A DNA stretch of 64,000 nucleotides. Source: Bradyrhizobium sp. WSM1417. Lineage in GTDB: Bacteria > Pseudomonadota > Alphaproteobacteria > Rhizobiales > Xanthobacteraceae. A program made the translations under genes and the position numbers. Positions 15,838 to 22,668 of the stretch are shown here, one piece after another. The stretch covers positions 3,834,392-3,898,391 of the forward strand of contig NZ_KI911783.1 in assembly GCF_000515415.1 (NCBI RefSeq), read 5' to 3'. Every line of letters begins with the position of its first letter. Positions within the stretch are counted from its first letter, which is position 1. Below the pieces are notes generated by a model. The model worked only from the letters and a program-made list of their open reading frames with translations. It was not told the DNA's origin and made no database searches.

Positions 15838-17415
15838 ATGACCGCGATGCTGGAGATGCGCAACGTCAGCAAGAGCTTTTCCGGCGTGCAGGCGCTGCGC
15901 GATGTCAACTTCTCGGTTGAAGCCGGGCAGATCCACGCCCTCGTCGGCGAGAACGGTGCCGGCAAGTCCACGCTGATGAAGGTGCTCAGCGGCGTCTACC
16001 CGGCCGGCAGCTACGAGGGCACCATCATCTTCGATGGCGAGGAGCGCCGCTTCCGCGACATCAACGATTCCGAGGCGCTCGGCATCATCATCATCCATCA
16101 GGAGCTGGCGCTGATCCCGCTGATGTCGATCGCCGAAAACATTTTCCTGTCGCACCCGCCGTCCAAGCTCGGTGTCATCGATCGCGACGAGGTGTATCGG
16201 CGCACGCGCGACCTGCTCGCGCAGGTCGGCCTGAAGGAATCGCCGGATACGCTGATCACCGATCTCGGCGTCGGCAAGCAGCAGCTGGTCGAGATCGCCA
16301 AGGCGCTGTCCAAGCGGGTGCGGATGCTGATCCTGGACGAGCCGACCGCGAGCCTCAACGAGGCCGACAGCGCCGCGCTGCTGGAGCGGCTGATGGCGTT
16401 CCGCACGCAGGGCATCGGCTCGATCCTGATCTCGCACAAGCTCAACGAGGTCGCCAAGGTCGCCGACCACATCACCGTGCTGCGCGACGGCCGCACCGTC
16501 GACAGCATTGATTGCCACGCCGAGCCGATCCAGGAAGACCGCATCATCCGCAGCATGGTCAATCGCGATCTCGCCCATCGCTTTCCCGAGCGCAGCGTGA
16601 AGATCGGCGAGCCGGTCTTGACCGTCGAGAATTGGTCGGTCTATCACCCCATCCACCCCGAGCGGCAGGTGATCAAGAACGTCAATTTCGGCGTCAAGCG
16701 CGGCGAGGTCGTCGGCATTGCCGGGCTGATGGGGGCGGGGCGTACCGAATTCGCCATGAGCCTGTTCGGACGGTCCTGGGGCACCAATATTAGCGGCCGT
16801 ATCAGGCTCGAAGGCCGCGAGATCGCGCTGCCGAGCGTCGCCGCTGCGATCGACGCCGGCCTCGCCTATGTCACCGAGGACCGCAAGCAACTCGGCCTGA
16901 TCCTCGCCGACGACGTTCGCAAGAACATCACGCTGGCAAGCCTCGACCAGGTCGCCCCCAACCGGGTGATCGACGACATCGCCGAGCTGAAGGTCGCCAG
17001 CGATTACCGCAACCGGATGCGCATCCGCTGCTCCGACGTCTACCAGGAGACCGGCCAGCTCTCCGGTGGCAACCAGCAGAAGGTGGTGCTGTCGAAATGG
17101 CTGATGACCGACCCCAAGGTGTTGATCCTGGACGAGCCGACCCGGGGCATCGACGTCGGTGCCAAATACGAGATTTACTGTATCATCAACGAGCTTGCGG
17201 AAGCCGGCCGCGGCGTCGTGGTGATCTCCTCGGAGATGCCCGAGCTGCTCGGCATCTGCGACCGCATCTGCGTCATGAACGACGGCGCCTTCGTCGGCGA
17301 GTTCAAGGGCGCAGACGCAACGCAGGAAAAGATCATGCGCGCCATCATGCGCAACGACAGAAATTATGGAAGCAGCGCCCTTGCGGGTGCGGAGATGGGA
17401 GGATCGCAGCCATGA
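15838..17415 (+). CDS. gguA: Monosaccharide ABC transporter ATP-binding protein (GguA)
   Basis: A 525-residue double ATPase of the CUT2 class. The first half has Walker A GENGAGKST and Walker B LILDEPTAS; the second has GLMGAGRTE, signature LSGGNQQKV and Walker B LILDEPTRG. The segment SGVYPAGSYEGTIIFDGEE (an extended loop after the first Walker A) is characteristic of GguA/MmsA-type proteins. ATG 15838 is chosen because the in-frame region from 15499 runs through the repeat element and chvE. The stop overlaps the gguB start (ATGA). It energises uptake of ChvE-bound sugars. Confidence 0.93.
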   Translation: MTAMLEMRNVSKSFSGVQALRDVNFSVEAGQIHALVGENGAGKSTLMKVLSGVYPAGSYEGTIIFDGEERRFRDINDSEALGIIIIHQELALIPLMSIAENIFLSHPPSKLGVIDRDEVYRRTRDLLAQVGLKESPDTLITDLGVGKQQLVEIAKALSKRVRMLILDEPTASLNEADSAALLERLMAFRTQGIGSILISHKLNEVAKVADHITVLRDGRTVDSIDCHAEPIQEDRIIRSMVNRDLAHRFPERSVKIGEPVLTVENWSVYHPIHPERQVIKNVNFGVKRGEVVGIAGLMGAGRTEFAMSLFGRSWGTNISGRIRLEGREIALPSVAAAIDAGLAYVTEDRKQLGLILADDVRKNITLASLDQVAPNRVIDDIAELKVASDYRNRMRIRCSDVYQETGQLSGGNQQKVVLSKWLMTDPKVLILDEPTRGIDVGAKYEIYCIINELAEAGRGVVVISSEMPELLGICDRICVMNDGAFVGEFKGADATQEKIMRAIMRNDRNYGSSALAGAEMGGSQP

Positions 17416-18602
17416 CCGACAAGACGGTTTCGCTGCCCGAGGAGGGCCGGCACGGCAGCTTCATCAAGAACAATTTGCGCAGCTACGGCATGCTGATGTC
17501 GCTGATCGCGATCATGCTGTTCTTCCAGGTCATGACGGGCGGCACGCTGCTGCAGCCGCTCAACCTGACCAATCTGGTACTTCAGAACAGCTACATCGTC
17601 ATCATGGCGCTGGGCATGCTGCTTGTCATCGTCACCGGCCATATCGACCTCTCGGTCGGCTCGGTCGCGGGCTTCGTCGGCGCGGTGGCCGCCGTGCTGA
17701 TGGTGACCTACAAGGTCGACTACACGCTCGCCTTCATCGCCTGCCTGCTGCTGGGCGCGGCAATCGGCGCCGCGCAGGGCTATTGGGTGGCCTATTTCAA
17801 GATCCCATCCTTCATCGTGACGCTGGCCGGCATGCTAGTGTTCAAAGGACTTGCGCTTGCGGTATTGCAGGGCCAGTCGCTAGGACCGTTCCCGGCGACC
17901 TTCCAGAAGCTGTCCTCCGGCTTCATTCCGGAGATGCTGCCAGAGGCCGGCACGCTGCATCCGACCTCGATGCTGGTCGGTGCGGTGCTCGCGCTCGGCC
18001 TCGTCTACGCCAGCGCCAAGGGGCGCTCGCGCGAGCAGCTGCACGGCATCGAGGTCGAGCCCTACGCGTTCTTCCTCGGCAAGAGCATTCTTCTGGCCTG
18101 CGCCGTGCTCTATTTCACCTTTCTGATCGCCTCGCATCGCGGTCTGCCGAACGTGCTGGTCATCATGACCGCGCTGATCGCGCTCTACGGCTTCGTCACC
18201 CGCCGCACCGTCATCGGTCGGCAGGTCTATGCCGTCGGCGGCAATGCGAAAGCGGCAAGCCTGTCGGGCATCAAGACGGAACGGTTGACCTTCCTCACCT
18301 TCGTCAACATGGGCGTGCTCGCCGCGCTCGCCGGCCTCGTCTTCGCCGCGCGCCTCAACACCGCAACGCCGAAGGCGGGTCTCGGCTTCGAGCTCGACGT
18401 CATCGCGGCCTGCTTCATCGGCGGCGCCTCGGCCTATGGCGGTGTCGGCCGCGTCGGCGGCGCCGTGGTCGGTGCCATGATCATGGGCGTGATGAACAAT
18501 GGCATGTCCATCCTCGGCATCGGCATCGACTATCAGCAGGTCATCAAGGGCCTGGTCCTGCTCGGGGCGGTGTGCATCGACGTTTATAATCAGCGGAGAT
18601 GA
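17412..18602 (+). CDS. gguB: Monosaccharide ABC transporter permease (GguB)
   Basis: A 396-residue BPD_transp_2 inner-membrane permease, longer than RbsC-type proteins as expected for GguB because of an extra internal segment near residues 190-230. It shows MALGMLLVIVTGHIDLSVGSVAGFVGAVAAV, FKIPSFIVTLAGMLVFKGLAL and ELDVIAACFIGGASAYGGVGRVGGAVVGAMIMGVMNNGM. The start ATG 17412 overlaps the gguA stop. With only one permease gene, the channel should be a homodimer, unlike the two-permease system at 8884-10853. It ends the sugar region; no hairpin terminator is obvious after it. Confidence 0.93.
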   Translation: MTDKTVSLPEEGRHGSFIKNNLRSYGMLMSLIAIMLFFQVMTGGTLLQPLNLTNLVLQNSYIVIMALGMLLVIVTGHIDLSVGSVAGFVGAVAAVLMVTYKVDYTLAFIACLLLGAAIGAAQGYWVAYFKIPSFIVTLAGMLVFKGLALAVLQGQSLGPFPATFQKLSSGFIPEMLPEAGTLHPTSMLVGAVLALGLVYASAKGRSREQLHGIEVEPYAFFLGKSILLACAVLYFTFLIASHRGLPNVLVIMTALIALYGFVTRRTVIGRQVYAVGGNAKAASLSGIKTERLTFLTFVNMGVLAALAGLVFAARLNTATPKAGLGFELDVIAACFIGGASAYGGVGRVGGAVVGAMIMGVMNNGMSILGIGIDYQQVIKGLVLLGAVCIDVYNQRR

Positions 18603-18684
18603 GGCTGTGTAGCCGGATGGAATGTATCGCAATACGGGACCACTGACCCGCTTCCGCTCTGCTCCATGCAGGCTGGGGCAGCCG

Positions 18685-18840
18685 TTACTGCGTCGTGAAC
18701 AGCACCGCCGCGATCGCGACGGAGATGCTCACCGCCGACACGGTGGCCACGGTCGATAGCACGCCCATTCGCCGGAGCGCGATGGCGAAGACGATGATGA
18801 TGGGCGTCGCGGTCATCAGCCCGATTTGTGCATCGCTCAT
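18685..18840 (-). CDS. Small single-pass membrane protein, unknown function
   Basis: A 51-residue protein with two hydrophobic stretches (TATPIIIVFAIAL and VATVSAVSISVAIAAVLF), starting MSDAQIGLM at ATG 18840 with GGAG some 14 nt upstream. It resembles small conserved hypothetical proteins of Bradyrhizobium. A much longer minus-strand frame to 19413 runs antisense through norE and is rejected; only the C-terminal part has a natural composition. It converges on gguB and is divergent from the nor operon, so its promoter lies in the 18841-19012 region next to the Fnr-type dyads. No function can be assigned. Confidence 0.55.
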   Translation of the reverse strand: MSDAQIGLMTATPIIIVFAIALRRMGVLSTVATVSAVSISVAIAAVLFTTQ

Positions 18841-18902
18841 GTCATCGCTCGCAGCTCCATGGAACCTGGGGCGTTTGGTACCGCGACCCGGCCGGCCGGA
18901 CG

Positions 18903-18916
18903 TTGCGACGGCGCAA
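18903..18916. promoter_or_regulatory. Crp/Fnr-type dyad 1 upstream of norE (NnrR-like box)
   Basis: TTGCGACGGCGCAA is a perfect TTGCG-N4-CGCAA dyad, the TTG-N8-CAA geometry of Crp/Fnr regulators. It resembles the sites attributed to the nitric-oxide-responsive regulator NnrR in alphaproteobacteria. It is centred 40 bp upstream of dyad 2. It could be an upstream activator site or serve the divergent small gene at 18840. Confidence 0.6.
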
Positions 18917-18942
18917 ACAAATTGACCGGCATCCGCCCAAGT

Positions 18943-18956
18943 TTGTCCGGCGACAA
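18943..18956. promoter_or_regulatory. Crp/Fnr-type dyad 2 upstream of norE
   Basis: TTGTCCGGCGACAA is a perfect dyad within an extended AGTTTGTC / GACAAACT 8-bp inverted repeat (18940-18947 and 18952-18959). If it acts at the usual -41.5 position of a class II Fnr-type activator, transcription would start near 18991, leaving a short leader before the norE ATG at 19013. Confidence 0.6.
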
Positions 18957-19012
18957 ACTCGGATCGACACGGCTGAGCTAAGTCTGGCCGGTGTCCTGAT
19001 CCGGAAGAGCAG

Positions 19013-19588
19013 ATGTCGGCAGCCGATTGCGAACCACAGGGAGCGGGCTGGGGAATCCTGGACGATCTTCCCGGCGATCCCATGATCTGGGTGCTGATCT
19101 TCAGCGAGCTCGCCGCCTTCGGTCTTTTTCTCGGTACCTTCACGGTCGCCCGCGCGATCCATCCCGCCGTGTTCGCCGCGGGGCAGGCGGCGCTCGATCC
19201 GGGTCTCGCCGGATTGAACACTGTCGTGCTGATGACGAGCGGTTGGGCCGCGGCCCGGGCTACGAAGGCCGCGCGGGCCAGCGAGAGGCGGGCGACACGA
19301 TACTGGCTCCTCACAGCCATGGGACTTGGTGGCCTGTTCGTGGCGGTCAAGCTCGCCGAATATGCCGAAGAGATCGGACGCGGTATTGGACTCGAGACCA
19401 GCCCGTTCTTCACACTCTACTTCCTCCTGACCGGCTTCCATCTTCTGCACGTCTGCCTCGGCATCATCATCCTCGCATTGGTCTGCCGCCGCGCTGAAGC
19501 GTTCGGCGTCGAGACGGGAACGGCCTTCTGGCACATGGTCGATCTGGTCTGGATCGTGATGTTCCCGATTCTTTATCTGGTGCGGTGA
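19013..19588 (+). CDS. norE: NorE, cytochrome c oxidase subunit III-like protein
   Basis: A 191-residue integral membrane protein of the heme-copper oxidase subunit III family with about five helices. The segments MIWVLIFSELAAFGLFLGTF, LTGFHLLHVCLGIIIL and FWHMVDLVWIVMFPILYLVR are typical. Genes of this type next to norCB are called norE; the product supports full nitric oxide reductase activity but is not catalytic. It is first in the nor operon, downstream of two Fnr-type dyads. The stop overlaps the GTG start of norF. Confidence 0.9.
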   Translation: MSAADCEPQGAGWGILDDLPGDPMIWVLIFSELAAFGLFLGTFTVARAIHPAVFAAGQAALDPGLAGLNTVVLMTSGWAAARATKAARASERRATRYWLLTAMGLGGLFVAVKLAEYAEEIGRGIGLETSPFFTLYFLLTGFHLLHVCLGIIILALVCRRAEAFGVETGTAFWHMVDLVWIVMFPILYLVR

Positions 19589-19851
19589 CGATGCCGGATC
19601 GCCTGGACTTCACCTGGATTGCGCTGATCGGCCTCGCACTCGCGACCATCCTGGTGCCGCCGCTGGTGCCGCGGCCACTGCTCGGCAACGCCCTGCTGCT
19701 GGCCTTGGCCGCCGTCAAGGGCCGCCGGATTGCACTCGACTTCCTCGAGCTTCGCGCGGCGCCTGCGCTCTGGCGCGGCCTCGTCAGCGCCTGGATCCTC
19801 ATCGTGGTGCTGTTTGCCTGGCTCACATCCGCCGTCGTCGCCCTGATCTGA
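19585..19851 (+). CDS. norF: NorF-like small membrane protein
   Basis: An 88-residue protein with about three hydrophobic helices (WIALIGLALATILVPPLV, LLGNALLLALAAVKG, WRGLVSAWILIVVLFAWLTSAVVAL). Size, helix pattern and position between norE and norC identify it as NorF, an accessory protein resembling oxidase subunit IV. The start is taken as GTG 19585, which overlaps the norE stop; ATG 19591 is an alternative two codons later. NorF is poorly conserved in sequence, so the call rests mostly on context. Confidence 0.78.
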   Translation: MTMPDRLDFTWIALIGLALATILVPPLVPRPLLGNALLLALAAVKGRRIALDFLELRAAPALWRGLVSAWILIVVLFAWLTSAVVALI

Positions 19852-19896
19852 CTCACTCCTTGCGCCCTGACAAAGAACGGGCTGGGCCAATCGGCA

Positions 19897-19918
19897 ATAA
19901 ATCGCATCACCGATTTAT
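19897..19918. promoter_or_regulatory. Inverted repeat in the norF-norC gap
   Basis: ATAAATCG (19897-19904) and CGATTTAT (19911-19918) form a perfect 8-bp inverted repeat around CATCAC, 30 nt before the norC start. It is AT-rich against a GC-rich background. It may be a protein-binding site for an internal norC promoter, or an RNA hairpin adjusting the NorCB level. It is not a TTG-N8-CAA site. Confidence 0.4.
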
Positions 19919-19947
19919 GCGACGCGACTCAATTGAAAGGATTGGCA

Positions 19948-20400
19948 ATGGCTGAACGCCTGACCAAGTCGGCCGCTCGAAACGTCTTCTACGGCGGCTC
20001 GGCTTTTTTCTTCGCCATCTTCATCGGGCTGACGGCGCACAGCCACTACTATATGGCCACGACCTCGACGGATGCGACGACGCTGACGTCGTCGGTCGCC
20101 CGCGGCAAGCATGTATGGGAGAAGAACTCCTGCATCAACTGCCACACGTTGCTCGGCGAAGGCGCCTATTTCGCGCCCGAAGTCGGCAATGTCTGGGATC
20201 GATGGGGCGGCAAGGAGGACCCGGCCGGCGCGCGAGAGACGCTGAAGGCCTGGATGCAGTCGCAGCCCTCGGGCGCGGAGGGCCGGCGGCAGATGCCGCA
20301 ATTCAACCTCACCGACCAAGAGCTCAACGATCTCGCCGATTTCCTGCAATGGGTGAGCACGATCAAGCGCCAGGATTGGCCGCCGAACAAGGCCGGCTGA
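19948..20400 (+). CDS. norC: Nitric oxide reductase subunit C (cytochrome c)
   Basis: A 150-residue membrane-anchored cytochrome c. One N-terminal helix (VFYGGSAFFFAIFIGLTAH) anchors it, and the heme c motif CINCH is followed by TLLGEGAYFAPEVGNVWDRWGG, a NorC hallmark. The distal heme methionine lies in RRQMPQFNLT. It passes electrons from periplasmic donors to NorB. ATG 19948 is used; an in-frame TTG at 19933 is less likely. It is followed by norB after 39 nt. Confidence 0.96.
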   Translation: MAERLTKSAARNVFYGGSAFFFAIFIGLTAHSHYYMATTSTDATTLTSSVARGKHVWEKNSCINCHTLLGEGAYFAPEVGNVWDRWGGKEDPAGARETLKAWMQSQPSGAEGRRQMPQFNLTDQELNDLADFLQWVSTIKRQDWPPNKAG

Positions 20401-20439
20401 GCCCGCCGCTTTCCTCTTTCAAGACAGAGAGAATCCGAG

Positions 20440-21786
20440 ATGAAATATCAGACCCAGAAAGTCGCGATGCTGTATTTCTACGGTGCGCTGACCCTGTTCC
20501 TGGCCCAGGTCCTGTTCGGCCTCCTCGCCGGGACCATCTACGTCCTGCCCAACACGCTGTCGGTGCTGCTGCCGTTCAACATCGTCAGGATGATCCACAC
20601 CAACGCGCTGATCGTGTGGTCGTTGATCGGCTTCATGGGCGCGACCTACTTCCTGCTGCCTGAGGAAACCGAGACCGAGCTGTACAGCCCACTGCTCGCA
20701 AAGATCCAGTTCTGGATGTTTTTTGGCGCGGCGGGCGTGGCGGTGGTGGGCTATCTCTTCCACTACCACGAGGGCCGCGAGTTCCTCGAGCAGCCCTTCA
20801 TCATCAAGGTCGGCATCGTCGTCGTCTGCCTGATGTTCCTGTTCAACGTGACCATGACCGCGCTCAAGGGGCGCAAGACCACGGTCACCAACATCCTGCT
20901 GTTCGGCCTGTGGGGCGTCGCGATCTTCTTCCTGTTCGCCTTCTACAATCCGGCGAACCTTGCGGTCGACAAGATGTACTGGTGGTACGTCGTCCATCTC
21001 TGGGTCGAGGGCGTCTGGGAGCTGATCATGGCCTCCGTGCTCGCCTATCTCATGATCAAGCTCAATGGCATCGATCGCGAGGTGGTCGAGAAGTGGCTCT
21101 ACGTCATCATCGGCCTCGCGCTGTTCTCGGGAATTCTCGGCACCGGCCACCATTTCTACTGGATCGGCGCGCCCGGCTACTGGCAGTGGATCGGCTCGCT
21201 GTTCTCGACGCTCGAGGTCGCGCCGTTCTTCACGATGGTGATCTTCACGGTGCAGATGACCTGGAAGGCCGGCCGCAAGCATCCGAACCGCGCCGCCCTG
21301 CTGTGGTCGGTCGGTTGTTCGGTGATGGCGTTCCTGGGGGCCGGCGTCTGGGGTTTCCTGCACACGCTGTCCTCGGTGAACTACTACACCCACGGCACCC
21401 AGGTCACCGCTGCGCACGGCCATCTCGCCTTCTTCGGCGCCTATGTGATGCTCAACCTTGCCGTGATGGCTTACGCCATCCCGCAGATCAAGGGACGCGC
21501 GCCCTATAACCAGTGGCTCAGCATGACGAGCTTCTGGATCATGTGCACGGCCATGATGACCATGACGTTCGCGCTGACCTTTGCCGGCGTGGTCCAGGTC
21601 CATCTCCAGCGCGTGCTCGGCCAGGGCTACATGGACGTGCAGGACCAGCTCGCCTTCTTCTACTGGGTGCGGCTCGGCTCCGGTGTGTTCGTCGCGATCT
21701 CCGCGCTGATGTTCGTCTGGGCCGTGCTGGTACCCGGCCGCGAAAAGCAGGCGACCATTTCGGCCGCGCTGCAGCCGGCCGAGTAG
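20440..21786 (+). CDS. norB: Nitric oxide reductase subunit B (catalytic)
   Basis: A 448-residue, roughly 12-helix heme-copper oxidase superfamily member that reduces two NO to N2O. The length equals that of cNor NorB. Histidines for low-spin heme b (FNIVRMIHTNALIVW) and for the heme b3/FeB centre (YWWYVVHLWVEGVWE, GTGHHFYWIG) are present, as is the glutamate in HLWVEGVWE characteristic of NorB. The later YTHGTQVTAAHGHLAFFGAY holds the remaining heme ligands. No quinone-oxidising N-terminal extension is present, so this is the cytochrome c-dependent type that works with norC. Confidence 0.97.
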   Translation: MKYQTQKVAMLYFYGALTLFLAQVLFGLLAGTIYVLPNTLSVLLPFNIVRMIHTNALIVWSLIGFMGATYFLLPEETETELYSPLLAKIQFWMFFGAAGVAVVGYLFHYHEGREFLEQPFIIKVGIVVVCLMFLFNVTMTALKGRKTTVTNILLFGLWGVAIFFLFAFYNPANLAVDKMYWWYVVHLWVEGVWELIMASVLAYLMIKLNGIDREVVEKWLYVIIGLALFSGILGTGHHFYWIGAPGYWQWIGSLFSTLEVAPFFTMVIFTVQMTWKAGRKHPNRAALLWSVGCSVMAFLGAGVWGFLHTLSSVNYYTHGTQVTAAHGHLAFFGAYVMLNLAVMAYAIPQIKGRAPYNQWLSMTSFWIMCTAMMTMTFALTFAGVVQVHLQRVLGQGYMDVQDQLAFFYWVRLGSGVFVAISALMFVWAVLVPGREKQATISAALQPAE

Positions 21787-21793
21787 GCATGAC

Positions 21794-21819
21794 GGCGGCC
21801 GCGTTCCACCGCGGCCGCC
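21794..21819 (+). terminator. Strong stem-loop between norB and norQ
   Basis: GGCGGCCGCG (21794-21803) pairs with CGCGGCCGCC (21810-21819) around TTCCAC, starting 7 nt after the norB stop, followed by a short T run (ACATTTTCGG). It can stabilise norCB mRNA or partly terminate, lowering expression of the assembly genes norQD. Confidence 0.6.
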
Positions 21820-21845
21820 ACCTCAGACATTTTCGGAGAGAGATC

Positions 21846-22658
21846 ATGAAAGCAGCTCTTCACGCCTTGGCCGCGCCTGAACCCGCGCTACCGGCCTATG
21901 TCGCAAGCGGCAACGAATGCGCGCTGTTCGAGCATGCCTGGCGGCACCAGCTTCCGGTCCTGCTGAAAGGGCCGACCGGTTGCGGCAAGACGCGTTTCGT
22001 CGCGCATATGGCGGCACGGCTGGGCTTGCCGCTCCACACCGTCGCCTGCCACGATGATCTCACCGCCGCCGATCTCACGGGCCGCTATCTGCTGAGAGGC
22101 GGCGACACCGTGTGGACCGACGGTCCATTGACGCGCGCGGTCCGCGAGGGCGGCATCTGCTATCTCGACGAGGTGGTGGAAGCCCGCAAGGACGTCACCG
22201 TCGTACTGCATCCGCTCACCGACGACCGTCGTATCCTGCCGCTGGAGCGAACCGGCGAGGAGCTTGTTGCTCCCGCGAGCTTCATGCTCGTCGTCTCCTA
22301 CAATCCCGGTTACCAGACCCTGCTCAAGGCGCTGAAGCCCTCGACGCGGCAACGCTTCGTCGCCATCGAGTTCGGCTTCCTGCCGGCCGAGCAGGAGATT
22401 GCGGTGGTGTCGGCCGAGAGCGGGCTGTCGCCGGATCGCGTACGGCCGCTGGTCGCGCTTGCCGGACGTCTGCGGGCGCTGAAGGGGCATGATCTGGAGG
22501 AGGGCGTCTCGACCCGGCTCGTGGTGTATTGCGCGACCTTGATTGCGGCGGGAGTCTCGATCGCCGATGCCGTGCTCGCCGGCATGATTGAGCCGCTGAC
22601 CGACGATTCCGACGTCAAGGCGGCGCTGCTGGATGTCACGCGCGCCGTGATTGGGTGA
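21846..22658 (+). CDS. norQ: NorQ, AAA+ ATPase for nitric oxide reductase activation
   Basis: A 270-residue MoxR/CbbQ-type AAA+ ATPase. Walker A is GPTGCGKT (residues near 41-48), Walker B ICYLDEV, and the C-terminal part carries the CbbQ/NirQ extension (VRPLVALAGRLRALKGHDLEEGVSTRLVVYCATLI). With NorD it acts in the cytosol in insertion of the non-heme iron and maturation of NorB. The ATG at 21846 follows GGAGAG; the frame opening at 21513 is antisense-like noise over norB. The gene lies 10 nt before norD. Confidence 0.95.
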   Translation: MKAALHALAAPEPALPAYVASGNECALFEHAWRHQLPVLLKGPTGCGKTRFVAHMAARLGLPLHTVACHDDLTAADLTGRYLLRGGDTVWTDGPLTRAVREGGICYLDEVVEARKDVTVVLHPLTDDRRILPLERTGEELVAPASFMLVVSYNPGYQTLLKALKPSTRQRFVAIEFGFLPAEQEIAVVSAESGLSPDRVRPLVALAGRLRALKGHDLEEGVSTRLVVYCATLIAAGVSIADAVLAGMIEPLTDDSDVKAALLDVTRAVIG

Positions 22659-22668
22659 GGCCGATTCC

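Noticed and set aside
18921..18940. TTGACC near the norE dyads as a -35 promoter element
   Set aside because: No convincing -10 element at the right distance was found; the Fnr-type dyads explain the region better.
18841..19413. N-terminal extension of the small minus-strand membrane protein
   Set aside because: It is antisense to norE; only the last 51 residues look natural and have a suitable start at 18840.
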